A stretch of DNA of 64,000 bases, from positions 227,032 through 291,031 of the forward strand of contig QCWI01000005.1 in assembly GCA_003149635.1 (NCBI GenBank), in the 5' to 3' direction. How positions within the stretch are numbered: the stretch's first letter is position 1; each line of letters opens with the position of its first letter. Of the stretch, positions 39,350 to 47,465 are shown in pieces. A program made the position numbers and the translations under genes. The notes under the pieces are model-generated. The model had not been told where the DNA came from. It did not search any database and saw only the letters and a list, made by a program, of their open reading frames with translations. This DNA is from Fluviicola sp. XM-24bin1. GTDB lineage: Bacteria; Bacteroidota; Bacteroidia; Flavobacteriales_D; Crocinitomicaceae.

Positions 39350-39373
39350 CGTTGTTAATAAATCTCAGCGAGA

Positions 39374-39688
39374 TTAAAGGTCGTCAAACGACACTTCAGA
39401 AAAGTTCTCTGAAGATGATGAAGCGTCCTGATACTGATCGGTTTGTTGCAACTCTGCAATCTTGTTCAATACGTCTTTCAATCCATCCTCAAACTTTTCA
39501 AAATCTTCTTTGTACAAGAAAATCTTGTGTTTTTGGTAAGATTCACGTCCATCGACAAATGTCTTTTTGCTTTCAGTGAGCGTCACATAAAGATCATTGC
39601 CCTTTGTTGCTTTGACATCAAAAAAATAGGTTCTCTTTCCTGCTCTGACTACTTTCGAATAGATTTCGTCGTTCTTATCATACCCCAT
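39374..39688 (-). CDS. PUR family nucleic-acid-binding protein (DUF3276)
   Basis: A 104-residue single PUR repeat: SKVVRAGKRTYFFDVKATKGNDLYVTLTESK with RESYQKHKIFLYKEDFEKF, the pattern of bacterial PUR-alpha-like proteins (DUF3276). The tail is acidic and Ser-rich. It is likely to bind single-stranded DNA or RNA; its cellular role is not settled. It sits on its own upstream of parA. Confidence 0.88.
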   Translation of the reverse strand: MGYDKNDEIYSKVVRAGKRTYFFDVKATKGNDLYVTLTESKKTFVDGRESYQKHKIFLYKEDFEKFEDGLKDVLNKIAELQQTDQYQDASSSSENFSEVSFDDL

Positions 39689-39799
39689 AACCTGAGTTAA
39701 ATTAGCTTGTAGCGTTTAAGCAAATATGAAATTTTTTTTTGATTGATGCAATACTAACCATGGTACCTAAATTACTGGGTTATATTGTATTGAAAGAAA

Positions 39800-41557
39800 T
39801 TAGTCCTGATTTTCCTCTTCAAGTAATTGCTTCTCGTACAGGTCTTTGTACATACCGTTCAAAGCAATGAGTTCATCGTGTGTTCCTTCCTCTGCAATGG
39901 CTCCGTCTTCAAGATTTAGGATTCTTTGGGCATTTCGGATAGAAGATACGCGGTGACTTACAATGAGCGTTGTGACCTTGTTCATGTCATTCAAATTGCG
40001 CAAAATGGTTTCTTCCGTTTCCGTGTCAACTGCTGAAAGACAATCGTCTAGAATGAGCAATTGCGGCTTCCTAATTAAGGCTCTGGAAATACTCACCCGT
40101 TGTTTCTGTCCACCGGATAAATTGACGCCTCGTTCGCCGAGCAAGGTATCGAAACCATTTTTTAAATCTTTGATGTTATGATAGACATGAGAAGCCTTCG
40201 TTACCGCCTCCAATTCTTCTTCTGTTACTTCATCGGCACGACTTCCGAAGGCAATATTGTTGCGAATCGTGTCAGAGAATAGGAAAACATCTTGCGGAAC
40301 AACGCCGGAAGCATCCAATAACGCACTCAAATTAACTTCGTTAAGTGGAATGTCATCGATCAGTATGACTCCAGAATCCGGTTCAATTTGATGGGTAATC
40401 AATTGAAGGATGGTCGATTTTCCACTTCCTGTTCTACCAATGATTCCAAGCGTTTCGCCTTTTTTCAGTGTAAAGGAAACATCTTTTATGGCCTGGATTC
40501 CAGAATTCGGATACGTGTAAGAGACATTTTTGAACTCAATCTTGTAATCAAAAGCCAATGGCTTATCCGATCGATTCTTTATTTCTGGATCTTCATTCAA
40601 GAATTCGTTGATGCGTTCTTGTGATGCAGCAGCACGTTGGATTAAGGAGATCACCCAGCCCACAGACGCAAACGGCCATGTCAGCATATTGACATAGAAG
40701 ATGAACGCGATGATGTCTCCGATGTCCATTCCGCCTCCACCGTCAATGACCAACTGACCTCCAATGTAGATACACAATACAGTACTCAATCCTACCAAAA
40801 TGAAAATAGTCGGCATGAACAGCGCGTTGATCAACACCAACTTCATGTTCTTCTTCTTGTAATCGTCAGCACTTTTATCGAAGCGTTCTACCACCTCATC
40901 TTGTCGATCATAAGCCTTCACCACACGAATTCCAGAGAAGGTCTCTTGAACCAATGTGGACATAAATGATTGCTCCTTTTGAACAATGCTGCTGGCTTTA
41001 TTGATTCGGGATGCAACGAGATAAATAATCGCCGTCATGATCGGAAGCGGAATCAATACCAAAAGTGTCACGTAACCGTTAATGCTCACCATGTTCCAGA
41101 TCACGAAAAAAGAAAGTATTGCAAGGTTGATGGTGTACATGACTCCCGGGCCTAAATACATACGCACCTTGGTTACATCTTCCGAAATTCTGTTGAGCAA
41201 ATCTCCTGTGCTGTTCTTCCTGTAGAAGGTGTAGCTCAAACGCTGGTACTGCTCGTAAATCTCATTTTTTAAATCAAACTCAATACGACGCGACATCATA
41301 ATGATCGCTTGACGAGTGAGGAATAAGAACAAGGCTGCAGCCAAAGCGATTCCCATGTACTTCAGGAAAACCAAAGATGTATATCCAATAACATCCGTCT
41401 TCGCTGTATCCATTACCTCGTACTCTGCAATTGTTTCTTTGAAGAACAATGGCAAATACGCCTTGAAGTAATTGTTAACCACAATAAAGAGGATCCCGAA
41501 GATGAGATGCCACTTATATTTCAAGAAATATTTATTGAGATAGCTGAGTGCCTTCAT
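39800..41557 (-). CDS. ABC transporter, fused permease and ATPase (MsbA/exporter type)
   Basis: A 585-residue half-transporter. Six transmembrane helices lie in about 1-320, then an ATPase domain with Walker A GRTGSGKST, signature LSGGQKQR and Walker B LLILDDCLSAVD. It acts as a homodimer or heterodimer at the inner membrane. The substrate (lipid, peptide or drug) cannot be read from sequence. Its ATG at 41557 is 80 nt from the divergent dehydrogenase gene. Confidence 0.93.
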   Translation of the reverse strand: MKALSYLNKYFLKYKWHLIFGILFIVVNNYFKAYLPLFFKETIAEYEVMDTAKTDVIGYTSLVFLKYMGIALAAALFLFLTRQAIIMMSRRIEFDLKNEIYEQYQRLSYTFYRKNSTGDLLNRISEDVTKVRMYLGPGVMYTINLAILSFFVIWNMVSINGYVTLLVLIPLPIMTAIIYLVASRINKASSIVQKEQSFMSTLVQETFSGIRVVKAYDRQDEVVERFDKSADDYKKKNMKLVLINALFMPTIFILVGLSTVLCIYIGGQLVIDGGGGMDIGDIIAFIFYVNMLTWPFASVGWVISLIQRAAASQERINEFLNEDPEIKNRSDKPLAFDYKIEFKNVSYTYPNSGIQAIKDVSFTLKKGETLGIIGRTGSGKSTILQLITHQIEPDSGVILIDDIPLNEVNLSALLDASGVVPQDVFLFSDTIRNNIAFGSRADEVTEEELEAVTKASHVYHNIKDLKNGFDTLLGERGVNLSGGQKQRVSISRALIRKPQLLILDDCLSAVDTETEETILRNLNDMNKVTTLIVSHRVSSIRNAQRILNLEDGAIAEEGTHDELIALNGMYKDLYEKQLLEEENQD

Positions 41558-41637
41558 TGGATAATTTCCTATTTTTGCCCCACTTTGTGAAGCGTTACAA
41601 AGTTACACAATTGACAAAGACATTTTATCGCTTTGAT

Positions 41638-42735
41638 ATGTTTGAAGTAAAAAATATAGAGGATACAAACCTCGCCGAAAATCCGGTAATCGCTCAAATG
41701 AGCAAATACGACCACGAACAATTGCTATTCTGCAATGATAACGCTACCGGACTCAAAGCCATTATTGCCGTTCATAATACCGTATTAGGGCCTGCCTTGG
41801 GAGGAACTCGTATGTGGGCTTACAGCGACGAAATGGAAGCCTTGAAAGACGTGTTGCGCTTATCTCGTGGAATGACGTATAAAAACTCCATTTCTGGATT
41901 GAATCTTGGAGGTGGTAAAGCCGTAATTATCGGTGATGCACGTTCCATGAAATCAGAAGCACTTTTCCGTCGCTTCGGAAAATTCGTGAACAGTCTTGGA
42001 GGGAAGTACATTACAGCGGAAGACGTTGGAATTTCTCCAATAGATATGACATGGGTGAGTATGGAAACCAATCACGTGGTTGGATTGCCAGGTAAAAGTG
42101 GAGATCCATCTCCAGTTACAGCTCACGGAACGTACGTTGGTATGAAAGCCTGTGCTAAAGAACAATTCGGTTCTGATTCATTGACAGGAAAGAAAGTAGC
42201 TGTTCAGGGAGTTGGACACGTTGGAGAATACTTAGTTGAGTCTCTAGCTAAAGAAGGAGCTGAAATTTACATCACTGATATCCACGAACCAACATTGAAG
42301 CGCGTTGCGGAAACGTTCGGAGCGAAAGTGGTTGGATTGGATGAGATTTACGATATCGATATGGACATTTATGCTCCATGTGCATTAGGAGCTACGGTAA
42401 ACGATGAAACATTGGATCGCTTGAAGTGTTCAATCATCGCAGGAGCGGCGAACAATCAGTTGCAAAACGAAACAATCCACGGGAAGGCAGTAATGCAGCG
42501 TGGAATGATTTACGCACCAGACTTCGCATTGAATGCAGGTGGTGTGATCAACTGTTATTCAGAAGTAAAAGGATTGTCATCACAATGGGCGATGGGGAAA
42601 GCAGAGGAAATCTACGGAACCATTGCAAACATTGTGAAGCGATCGAAAGCTGAAAACGTTCCAACGTATCAGATTGCTAACAAAATGGCAGAGGAGCGCA
42701 TTGCTTCTATCGGAAAAGTAAAATTACCGCTGTAA
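41638..42735 (+). CDS. Leucine/valine-type amino acid dehydrogenase
   Basis: 365 residues of the Glu/Leu/Phe/Val dehydrogenase family. The ATG at 41638 begins MFEVKNIED; the 30-residue upstream extension overlaps the divergent promoter and is not conserved. GGTRMW, GLNLGGGKAVIIGD with the catalytic Lys, and GVGHVGEYLVESL as NAD-binding loop are seen. The length and motifs fit leucine dehydrogenase. TATTTTTG at 41570-41577 is a candidate -7 box. Confidence 0.88.
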   Translation: MFEVKNIEDTNLAENPVIAQMSKYDHEQLLFCNDNATGLKAIIAVHNTVLGPALGGTRMWAYSDEMEALKDVLRLSRGMTYKNSISGLNLGGGKAVIIGDARSMKSEALFRRFGKFVNSLGGKYITAEDVGISPIDMTWVSMETNHVVGLPGKSGDPSPVTAHGTYVGMKACAKEQFGSDSLTGKKVAVQGVGHVGEYLVESLAKEGAEIYITDIHEPTLKRVAETFGAKVVGLDEIYDIDMDIYAPCALGATVNDETLDRLKCSIIAGAANNQLQNETIHGKAVMQRGMIYAPDFALNAGGVINCYSEVKGLSSQWAMGKAEEIYGTIANIVKRSKAENVPTYQIANKMAEERIASIGKVKLPL

Positions 42736-42744
42736 GCTCTTTAC

Positions 42745-43692
42745 ATGTTAAACAGACGACACCTTCGGGTAAAGGTATTACAAGCCTTGTATGCCTATTA
42801 TCAATCAACAGATGCGGATGCTAAGGTTTCTGAAAAGGAATTATTCAAAGCTGTAGACCGAATTTATGAATTGTATATCTACTTGTTGTTGACTTTTGAA
42901 GAGTTACAACGTCAGGGAGAGCGCCGTATTGAGGAGGCAAAGAATAAAATGCGTCCAACGGAAGAAGATCTCAATCCGAATCGAAAGTTTGTAGATAACA
43001 GTATCATCCAAATTCTTTCCAATCATGAGGATTTACGCACGTATTCTGAAGAACTGAAGGTCAATTGGGTAGGAGATGAGAAGCAAGAGTTGTTCCGTAA
43101 GATGTACCTGGAAATCCGCGAGGGTGAAACTTACTTCGAATACATGAACAATGAGCAATCTGGTTTTGAAGAGGACAAAGCCTTTATGGTGGCCTTGTTC
43201 AAGACGGATATAGCGAACTTCCAACATTTGTACAATTTCTTTGAAGAACTAAGCATTCACTGGTTGGACGACATCGATCTGGCGTGTAGCATGGTTTTGA
43301 AAACGATCAAGTCATTCGAAGAAGGAGCATCCAATCCAATTCTTCCATTGTACAAAGATGAAGAAGACGAACGCGCGTTTATTCGTGAGTTGTTGCGTAA
43401 GACTATCGTAATGGATTCGGAAAATGAAGCATTGATTGATGAGTTGACAAGTAACTGGGAATTGGATCGTATTGCACGTATGGATATCATCCTAATGAAA
43501 ATGGCCATTACGGAATTACAGATTTTTAACAATATTCCGACCAAGGTAACCCTCAACGAATACATCGAAATTTCTAAATTTTACAGTACGCCAAAAAGTA
43601 ATGGGTTCATCAATGGAGTTCTTGACAAGGCAATTAGTCGTTTGGAAGGACAAGGGATGATCCAGAAAGCTGGGCGTGGATTAAAAGATTAA
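42745..43692 (+). CDS. nusB: Transcription antitermination factor NusB, long form
   Basis: 315 residues; the C-terminal 140 form the NusB fold (NWELDRIARMDIILMKMAITELQIFNNIPTKVTLNEYIEISKFYSTPKSNGFINGVLDK). The N-terminus starts MLNRRHLRVKVLQALYAYYQS as usual in Bacteroidota, with a long insertion between. It takes part in rRNA antitermination. It starts 9 nt after the dehydrogenase and is followed by DUF1573 and yajC. Confidence 0.93.
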   Translation: MLNRRHLRVKVLQALYAYYQSTDADAKVSEKELFKAVDRIYELYIYLLLTFEELQRQGERRIEEAKNKMRPTEEDLNPNRKFVDNSIIQILSNHEDLRTYSEELKVNWVGDEKQELFRKMYLEIREGETYFEYMNNEQSGFEEDKAFMVALFKTDIANFQHLYNFFEELSIHWLDDIDLACSMVLKTIKSFEEGASNPILPLYKDEEDERAFIRELLRKTIVMDSENEALIDELTSNWELDRIARMDIILMKMAITELQIFNNIPTKVTLNEYIEISKFYSTPKSNGFINGVLDKAISRLEGQGMIQKAGRGLKD

Positions 43693-43695
43693 GAC

Positions 43696-44091
43696 ATGAA
43701 ATATTTATTTATCGCACTAGTAGCATTGTTAGTGACCTCTTGTGGGGATGACGCAGCTCAGGCTGAGGTAGGGGATCGTACCACAATGGAAGTGAAGAGA
43801 GTGTATAATGCCGGAACGGTGGTCAAGGGAGAAAATATTCGCGCAGAATTCAAGGTCAAGAATACGGGGGATAAACCATTGGTAATTGCCGATGTAAAAC
43901 CGAGCTGTTCTTGTACAGTGGGAGATTTCCCGAAAGAACCTATTGCTCCGGGAGAAATAGGGGTAATTATAGCAAACGTAGATACGGACAAGGTTAACGG
44001 ATCGCGAGTAGATAAGAAAGTGACGGTTTTGGCCAACACAACGCCAAGAACGCTCACCTTGAAAATTAAAGGTACTATCGTAAGTAAGTAG
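43696..44091 (+). CDS. DUF1573 lipoprotein
   Basis: 131 residues with lipobox VTSC (Cys16), then an Ig-like DUF1573 domain with the conserved FKVKNTGDKPLVIADVKPSCSCTVGDFPKEPIAPGE. It is a predicted periplasmic or surface protein; the function is unknown. It sits 3 nt after nusB and 27 nt before yajC, an order common in this phylum. Confidence 0.88.
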   Translation: MKYLFIALVALLVTSCGDDAAQAEVGDRTTMEVKRVYNAGTVVKGENIRAEFKVKNTGDKPLVIADVKPSCSCTVGDFPKEPIAPGEIGVIIANVDTDKVNGSRVDKKVTVLANTTPRTLTLKIKGTIVSK

Positions 44092-44118
44092 TAGAACAAA
44101 AAATCAAACTAGAAAAAA

Positions 44119-44379
44119 ATGAGCAACATAGTTTTATTGGTGGGAATGATCGTAGTGATGTATTTCTTCATGATTCGCCCACAGATGAAAAAGCAGAAAG
44201 AATTGAAGCAATTCCGTGAGAATTTGTCGGTAGGTGACAAAGTAGTTACTATCGGAGGAATTCATGGGAAAATCTTAGCGATTGATGATTCAACCATCTT
44301 GATTTCAGCAGAAAGTGGGAAACTACGCTTGGACAAGAGCGCAATCTCAAATTCACCTGAGAACATGCTTCAGAAGTAA
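44119..44379 (+). CDS. yajC: Sec translocon accessory subunit YajC
   Basis: 86 residues with one N-terminal membrane helix ([19 protein letters not shown]) and the family motif [33 protein letters not shown]. It associates with SecDF in protein export. A strong terminator follows. Confidence 0.94.
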   Translation: MSNIVLLVGMIVVMYFFMIRPQMKKQKELKQFRENLSVGDKVVTIGGIHGKILAIDDSTILISAESGKLRLDKSAISNSPENMLQK

Positions 44380-44400
44380 TTGAAAAGCTTTTAGAATTTG

Positions 44401-44430
44401 AAAGGCTTCCAGTTTTGGAGGCCTTTTTTT
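44401..44430 (+). terminator. Intrinsic terminator after yajC
   Basis: AAAGGCTTCCA (44401-44411) pairs over 11 bp with TGGAGGCCTTT (44416-44426), with one G-U pair and a GTTT loop, followed by a run of T. Confidence 0.9.
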
Positions 44431-44496
44431 GTTAATAAAACAATCGTGATAATTTGACTTTGATGTCAAGATTGTTTTAAATTTAGTAGTGTATTT

Positions 44497-44985
44497 ATGA
44501 TGACAAGGTATCTGATTTCCGGAATTCTTCTATTTGCTGTGCCATTCTTTATTGGGATGTCAATGAAATCTTGCGGAGACGACAAGGCCGGACATCATAG
44601 AGCCTATATGCATCATCCTTCAAATCAAACTGCTGCTGACTCTTTAGAAGCACACATGGCTTCTTTGGAAATTGAATCGGAGTACAATCTTGACACCGTA
44701 GACCCTAAGCACCGAAAAGAGTTCTTGGAAAACATGGCTAAAATTGAGGAGCAATTCGGAGAGCAATGGGGATTCTGCGAATGCATCGTGACAAACGATT
44801 CGATCAATAAAGCTTTGTCTCAGGACATCCCGGAGGCGGAATTTGATAAGGTTTTGGCCCGCATGGAATACGTAGATGGCAAGTGTAAAGCCTTCTTGGT
44901 GCAAAGTCAGAATCAAACGCCTGAAGAACGCTACATTCACGAAGAAAAAGTGAAGAAGTGTCTGAAAGAGGCTGGTATTAAATAA
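44497..44985 (+). CDS. Small lipoprotein-like secreted protein, unknown function
   Basis: 162 residues: a hydrophobic N-terminus (RYLISGILLFAVPFFIGMSM) followed by KSCGDDKAG, where Cys26 could be the lipidation site, and a His-rich stretch (HHRAYMHHP). The rest is charged and helical with three further Cys (WGFCECIV.., VDGKCKAF). No family is recognised. It is 5 nt upstream of the AlkD-like gene. Confidence 0.65.
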   Translation: MMTRYLISGILLFAVPFFIGMSMKSCGDDKAGHHRAYMHHPSNQTAADSLEAHMASLEIESEYNLDTVDPKHRKEFLENMAKIEEQFGEQWGFCECIVTNDSINKALSQDIPEAEFDKVLARMEYVDGKCKAFLVQSQNQTPEERYIHEEKVKKCLKEAGIK

Positions 44986-44990
44986 TTCAT

Positions 44991-45698
44991 ATGAACTTAC
45001 AGGAAGTAATGAACTACCTTAAAAGTAAGGGTAGTGATCAAACGCGTAAAATCTATTCGCGACACGGTGCACCTGAAAATTCCTTTGGAGTGAAGGTAGG
45101 AGACATGAAGCCTATCGAAAAGCAGGAACGTAACAATCACAGTCTAGCTCAGGAGTTGTATGCCACGGGAAATGGAGATGCTCAGTATTTGGCAGGATTG
45201 ATTGCTAGTCCATCCCATTTCGCGAAAGAAGACCTTGAAAAATGGGCCAAAGATGCGACGTGGTATATGGTCTCAGAATATGCGGTGGCATGGAATTTAG
45301 CAGAACATCCGAATTGTGCTGAAATTGCCACGGAATGGATACATTCGGAAGACTCGCGCTTGCAAGTTGTAGGATGGGCTGGATACGCCGGATTCCTTCG
45401 GACGAAGAAAAGCGAAGGTCACGATGTGGAAGCGGTGAAGACTTTACTTTCCAAAGCAGAAAAAGAAATTCACGGCGCTGAGAATCGCGTACGATATAAC
45501 ATGAATGGATTTATTATCGCTGCTGGTGGCGCCTATCCAGAACTTACTGAGGAATGTAAGTCAATTGGTGATCGAATTGGAGAGGTGAAGGTAGATTTAG
45601 GGCAGACTGCCTGTAAAGTTCCTTCGATTCGGCCATACATCGAAAACATGGAGAAACGCAATCGAATTGGTAAGAAGAAGGTCAAGGCGAAATGTTAG
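44991..45698 (+). CDS. DNA alkylation repair protein (AlkD/HEAT-like)
   Basis: 235 residues of the HEAT-like repeat family containing AlkC/AlkD DNA glycosylases. YSRHGAPENSFGVKVGDMK at the N-terminus and LAGLIASPSHFAKEDLEKWAKDATWYMVSEY in the middle match the family. The C-terminus is Lys-rich (KRNRIGKKKVKAK). Its activity towards alkylated bases is inferred from the family. Confidence 0.85.
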   Translation: MNLQEVMNYLKSKGSDQTRKIYSRHGAPENSFGVKVGDMKPIEKQERNNHSLAQELYATGNGDAQYLAGLIASPSHFAKEDLEKWAKDATWYMVSEYAVAWNLAEHPNCAEIATEWIHSEDSRLQVVGWAGYAGFLRTKKSEGHDVEAVKTLLSKAEKEIHGAENRVRYNMNGFIIAAGGAYPELTEECKSIGDRIGEVKVDLGQTACKVPSIRPYIENMEKRNRIGKKKVKAKC

Positions 45699-45716
45699 TG
45701 AGATGAAAGATCGCTT

Positions 45717-45784
45717 GGCTTCGAGAGCCTCAGCCAGTGCTTGAAGCTTGCCGAAGTTCTGAGCGGATTGAGGCTCTCGAAGCC
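45717..45784. repeat. Dispersed element, family B, exact inverted pair
   Basis: GGCTTCGAGAGCCTCA (45717-45732) and TGAGGCTCTCGAAGCC (45769-45784) are exact 16-bp inverted repeats with a 36-bp spacer. The arm equals the word at 16725-16740. It is non-coding. Confidence 0.85.
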
Positions 45785-45794
45785 CAAACTAAAA

Positions 45795-45840
45795 CCGCTA
45801 TTAGACGTTCCCGTCTAAAATCTTCAATTAGCGGCTTTTA
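45795..45840 (+). terminator. Two-level hairpin, probable terminator
   Basis: Outer arms CCGCTA (45795-45800) and TAGCGG (45829-45834) enclose an inner stem TTAGACG/CGTCTAA (45801-45807, 45812-45818); CTTTT follows. It lies 22 nt before the next start, so it could also act as a leader hairpin for that gene. Confidence 0.6.
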
Positions 45841-45861
45841 CTTTCGTAAGAAAGAACTTTT

Positions 45862-46209
45862 ATGCCCGTTGATTTTTACGCTTTGGGAGTTACCCTAATT
45901 TTAATGCATGAAATGGATGCCATGCGATATCGGGAATGGCGCATTTTTCCGTTAACCAGTTTTTTGCCGGATCGGGTAGGGATGATCACTTTCGTTTTGC
46001 TGCATTTACCTCTGTTCTATTACCTCTTTATACCTGAGATTTATACGAACGAATCCTTTCACTTTGGTTTCAGCATTTTCCTGATCGTCCAGTTGGGATT
46101 ACACTTGTTATTCCTAATGCATCCAAAGAATGAGTTCAAAGATGGGCTTTCGTGGGGGATAATAGTGTTGGCGGCATTGAGTGGAGGGGGATATTTAAAA
46201 GTAGGATAG
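45862..46209 (+). CDS. Small four-helix membrane protein (DUF6713-like)
   Basis: 115 residues with four hydrophobic helices. The conserved-looking start LILMHEMDAMRYREWRIFPL suggests the DUF6713 family, from memory. The function is unknown. Confidence 0.7.
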   Translation: MPVDFYALGVTLILMHEMDAMRYREWRIFPLTSFLPDRVGMITFVLLHLPLFYYLFIPEIYTNESFHFGFSIFLIVQLGLHLLFLMHPKNEFKDGLSWGIIVLAALSGGGYLKVG

Positions 46210-46281
46210 AAGTGAAAAGAGAGAAGTGAGAAGGCAAATGGCACTTCTTACTTCTGACTCCGCACTTCTCGCTGAGAAAAC

Positions 46282-46307
46282 AAAAAAGGCGCCTCAAACG
46301 AGACGCC
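46282..46307 (-). terminator. Intrinsic terminator of the TonB-receptor operon
   Basis: On the minus strand GGCGTCTC pairs with GAGGCGCC (8 bp, one G-U) around a GTTT loop, followed by TTTTTT. It lies 40 nt after the last gene of the operon. Confidence 0.85.
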
Positions 46308-46346
46308 CAAACTACACTGTACTTAAACTATAAACTCGCTGAGAGT

Positions 46347-46832
46347 CTATTTCTTTTCAATTACAATTACAACAGTCTGTCCAGGGTAGCCAACAGTTGA
46401 TGTAGATGTAAATGACATTTTGTTTTTGTCTGATTCAACAACGGAATACTTTCCACTGAATGCATAAGCCTGAGCTGCCGCTTCTTCTGTAGCGTGATCG
46501 TGCTCATGTTCGTGTCCAGCGTGCGCGTCTTCGTCTTCCGCTTGATGGGAGATAGTGAATTCAGCACCGTCCTTGTTGAACTGCCAAGCGAAATCGGCAT
46601 GTCCGCCTTCATCGTTTTCCCATTTAGCAACACAAACTTCCTCGTACGGATCACAGTTGCTGAATTCCCATTTAGGAAGCTCTGCTTCATTGGTTCCATC
46701 AACGGATAGTTCCGTTACTTTCCATTCTCCCGCTCGAATCAAGCGCTTCGTTGCTTTGTTTGTCTTGCTACACGCAGCAACTACAAAAATTGCGATCGCT
46801 ACCGTGGACAAAAATGCTATTGACTTTTTCAT
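46347..46832 (-). CDS. Lipoprotein with His-rich segment
   Basis: 161 residues with lipobox VVAAC (Cys21) and a lipocalin-like or beta-rich body (EWKVTELSVDGTNE..). A segment at about 104-113 (HAGHEHEHDH) has five His among acidic residues, a likely metal-binding stretch. Two Cys sit in CDPYEEVC. It is the last gene of a unit with a lipoprotein and a TonB receptor; a role in binding zinc or another transition metal at the cell surface is inferred. Confidence 0.7.
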   Translation of the reverse strand: MKKSIAFLSTVAIAIFVVAACSKTNKATKRLIRAGEWKVTELSVDGTNEAELPKWEFSNCDPYEEVCVAKWENDEGGHADFAWQFNKDGAEFTISHQAEDEDAHAGHEHEHDHATEEAAAQAYAFSGKYSVVESDKNKMSFTSTSTVGYPGQTVVIVIEKK

Positions 46833-46856
46833 GTTTTTGATTTTTTCAGTTTTAGA

Positions 46857-47432
46857 TTATTGTACTTCTGTAACAAAGTTAACTTCGATGTCCGTTTCTC
46901 CAGGAGCGCATGTCCCATCTTTGATGCCGCCTGGTTGGTGTTTCAAAGTGATCAAAGTTGTTCCATTTCCAACAGCTCCAACTGTCCACTGACTTGTTTG
47001 TCCGATTTCATACGTTCCGTCAGAATCAGTACGAACAATATTGATATCAGCTCCCGCAGGGCTTAAACAGAAAAGGTGCTCTGCTGCTTCTGCTAAAACT
47101 TCCGTCGTCATATCCTCGGCCGGAGTAACCGTTTCATTCAAAAGGGTAATGGTACAGCTGTACACCGTATTGTTTTGCAAACGAATGGTATCGAAGATAT
47201 CAGCGCCAAGACCTCCATCTCCATCTGGATCACGGAAAGTAGCGGTAACATTCGGCTGTACACCCGCGTCATCAACGAAAGTAAGTGTCATCGTAGTGAT
47301 CACCTCTGGTTCGTTATATGTCGGTTGTGGTGTGTCCACTAAATCCTCGTCCTTCTTACAACTGCTCAACCCTGCAATCAACGCTAACCCGAGTACGGCA
47401 ACGATTTTTACTTGTGTTTTCATTTTCATCAT
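46857..47432 (-). CDS. Lipoprotein downstream of a TonB receptor
   Basis: 191 residues with lipobox GLSSC (Cys25) followed by KKDED and a beta-rich body (MTLTFVDDAG..TFRDPDGDGG..) with two more Cys. Bacteroidota TonB receptors are often paired with a small surface lipoprotein that captures the ligand; this fits by position (33 nt after the receptor). The family was not recognised. Confidence 0.7.
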   Translation of the reverse strand: MMKMKTQVKIVAVLGLALIAGLSSCKKDEDLVDTPQPTYNEPEVITTMTLTFVDDAGVQPNVTATFRDPDGDGGLGADIFDTIRLQNNTVYSCTITLLNETVTPAEDMTTEVLAEAAEHLFCLSPAGADINIVRTDSDGTYEIGQTSQWTVGAVGNGTTLITLKHQPGGIKDGTCAPGETDIEVNFVTEVQ

Positions 47433-47465
47433 TTGTTTGATTTTACTGTTTAATTGATAAGATTA

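Noticed and set aside
39321..39360. TTATCAAC / TGTTGATA words as DnaA boxes and a possible origin
   Set aside because: The match to TTATCCACA is poor, only two words are present, there is no AT-rich unwinding region or dnaA gene; it is better described as an inverted repeat.
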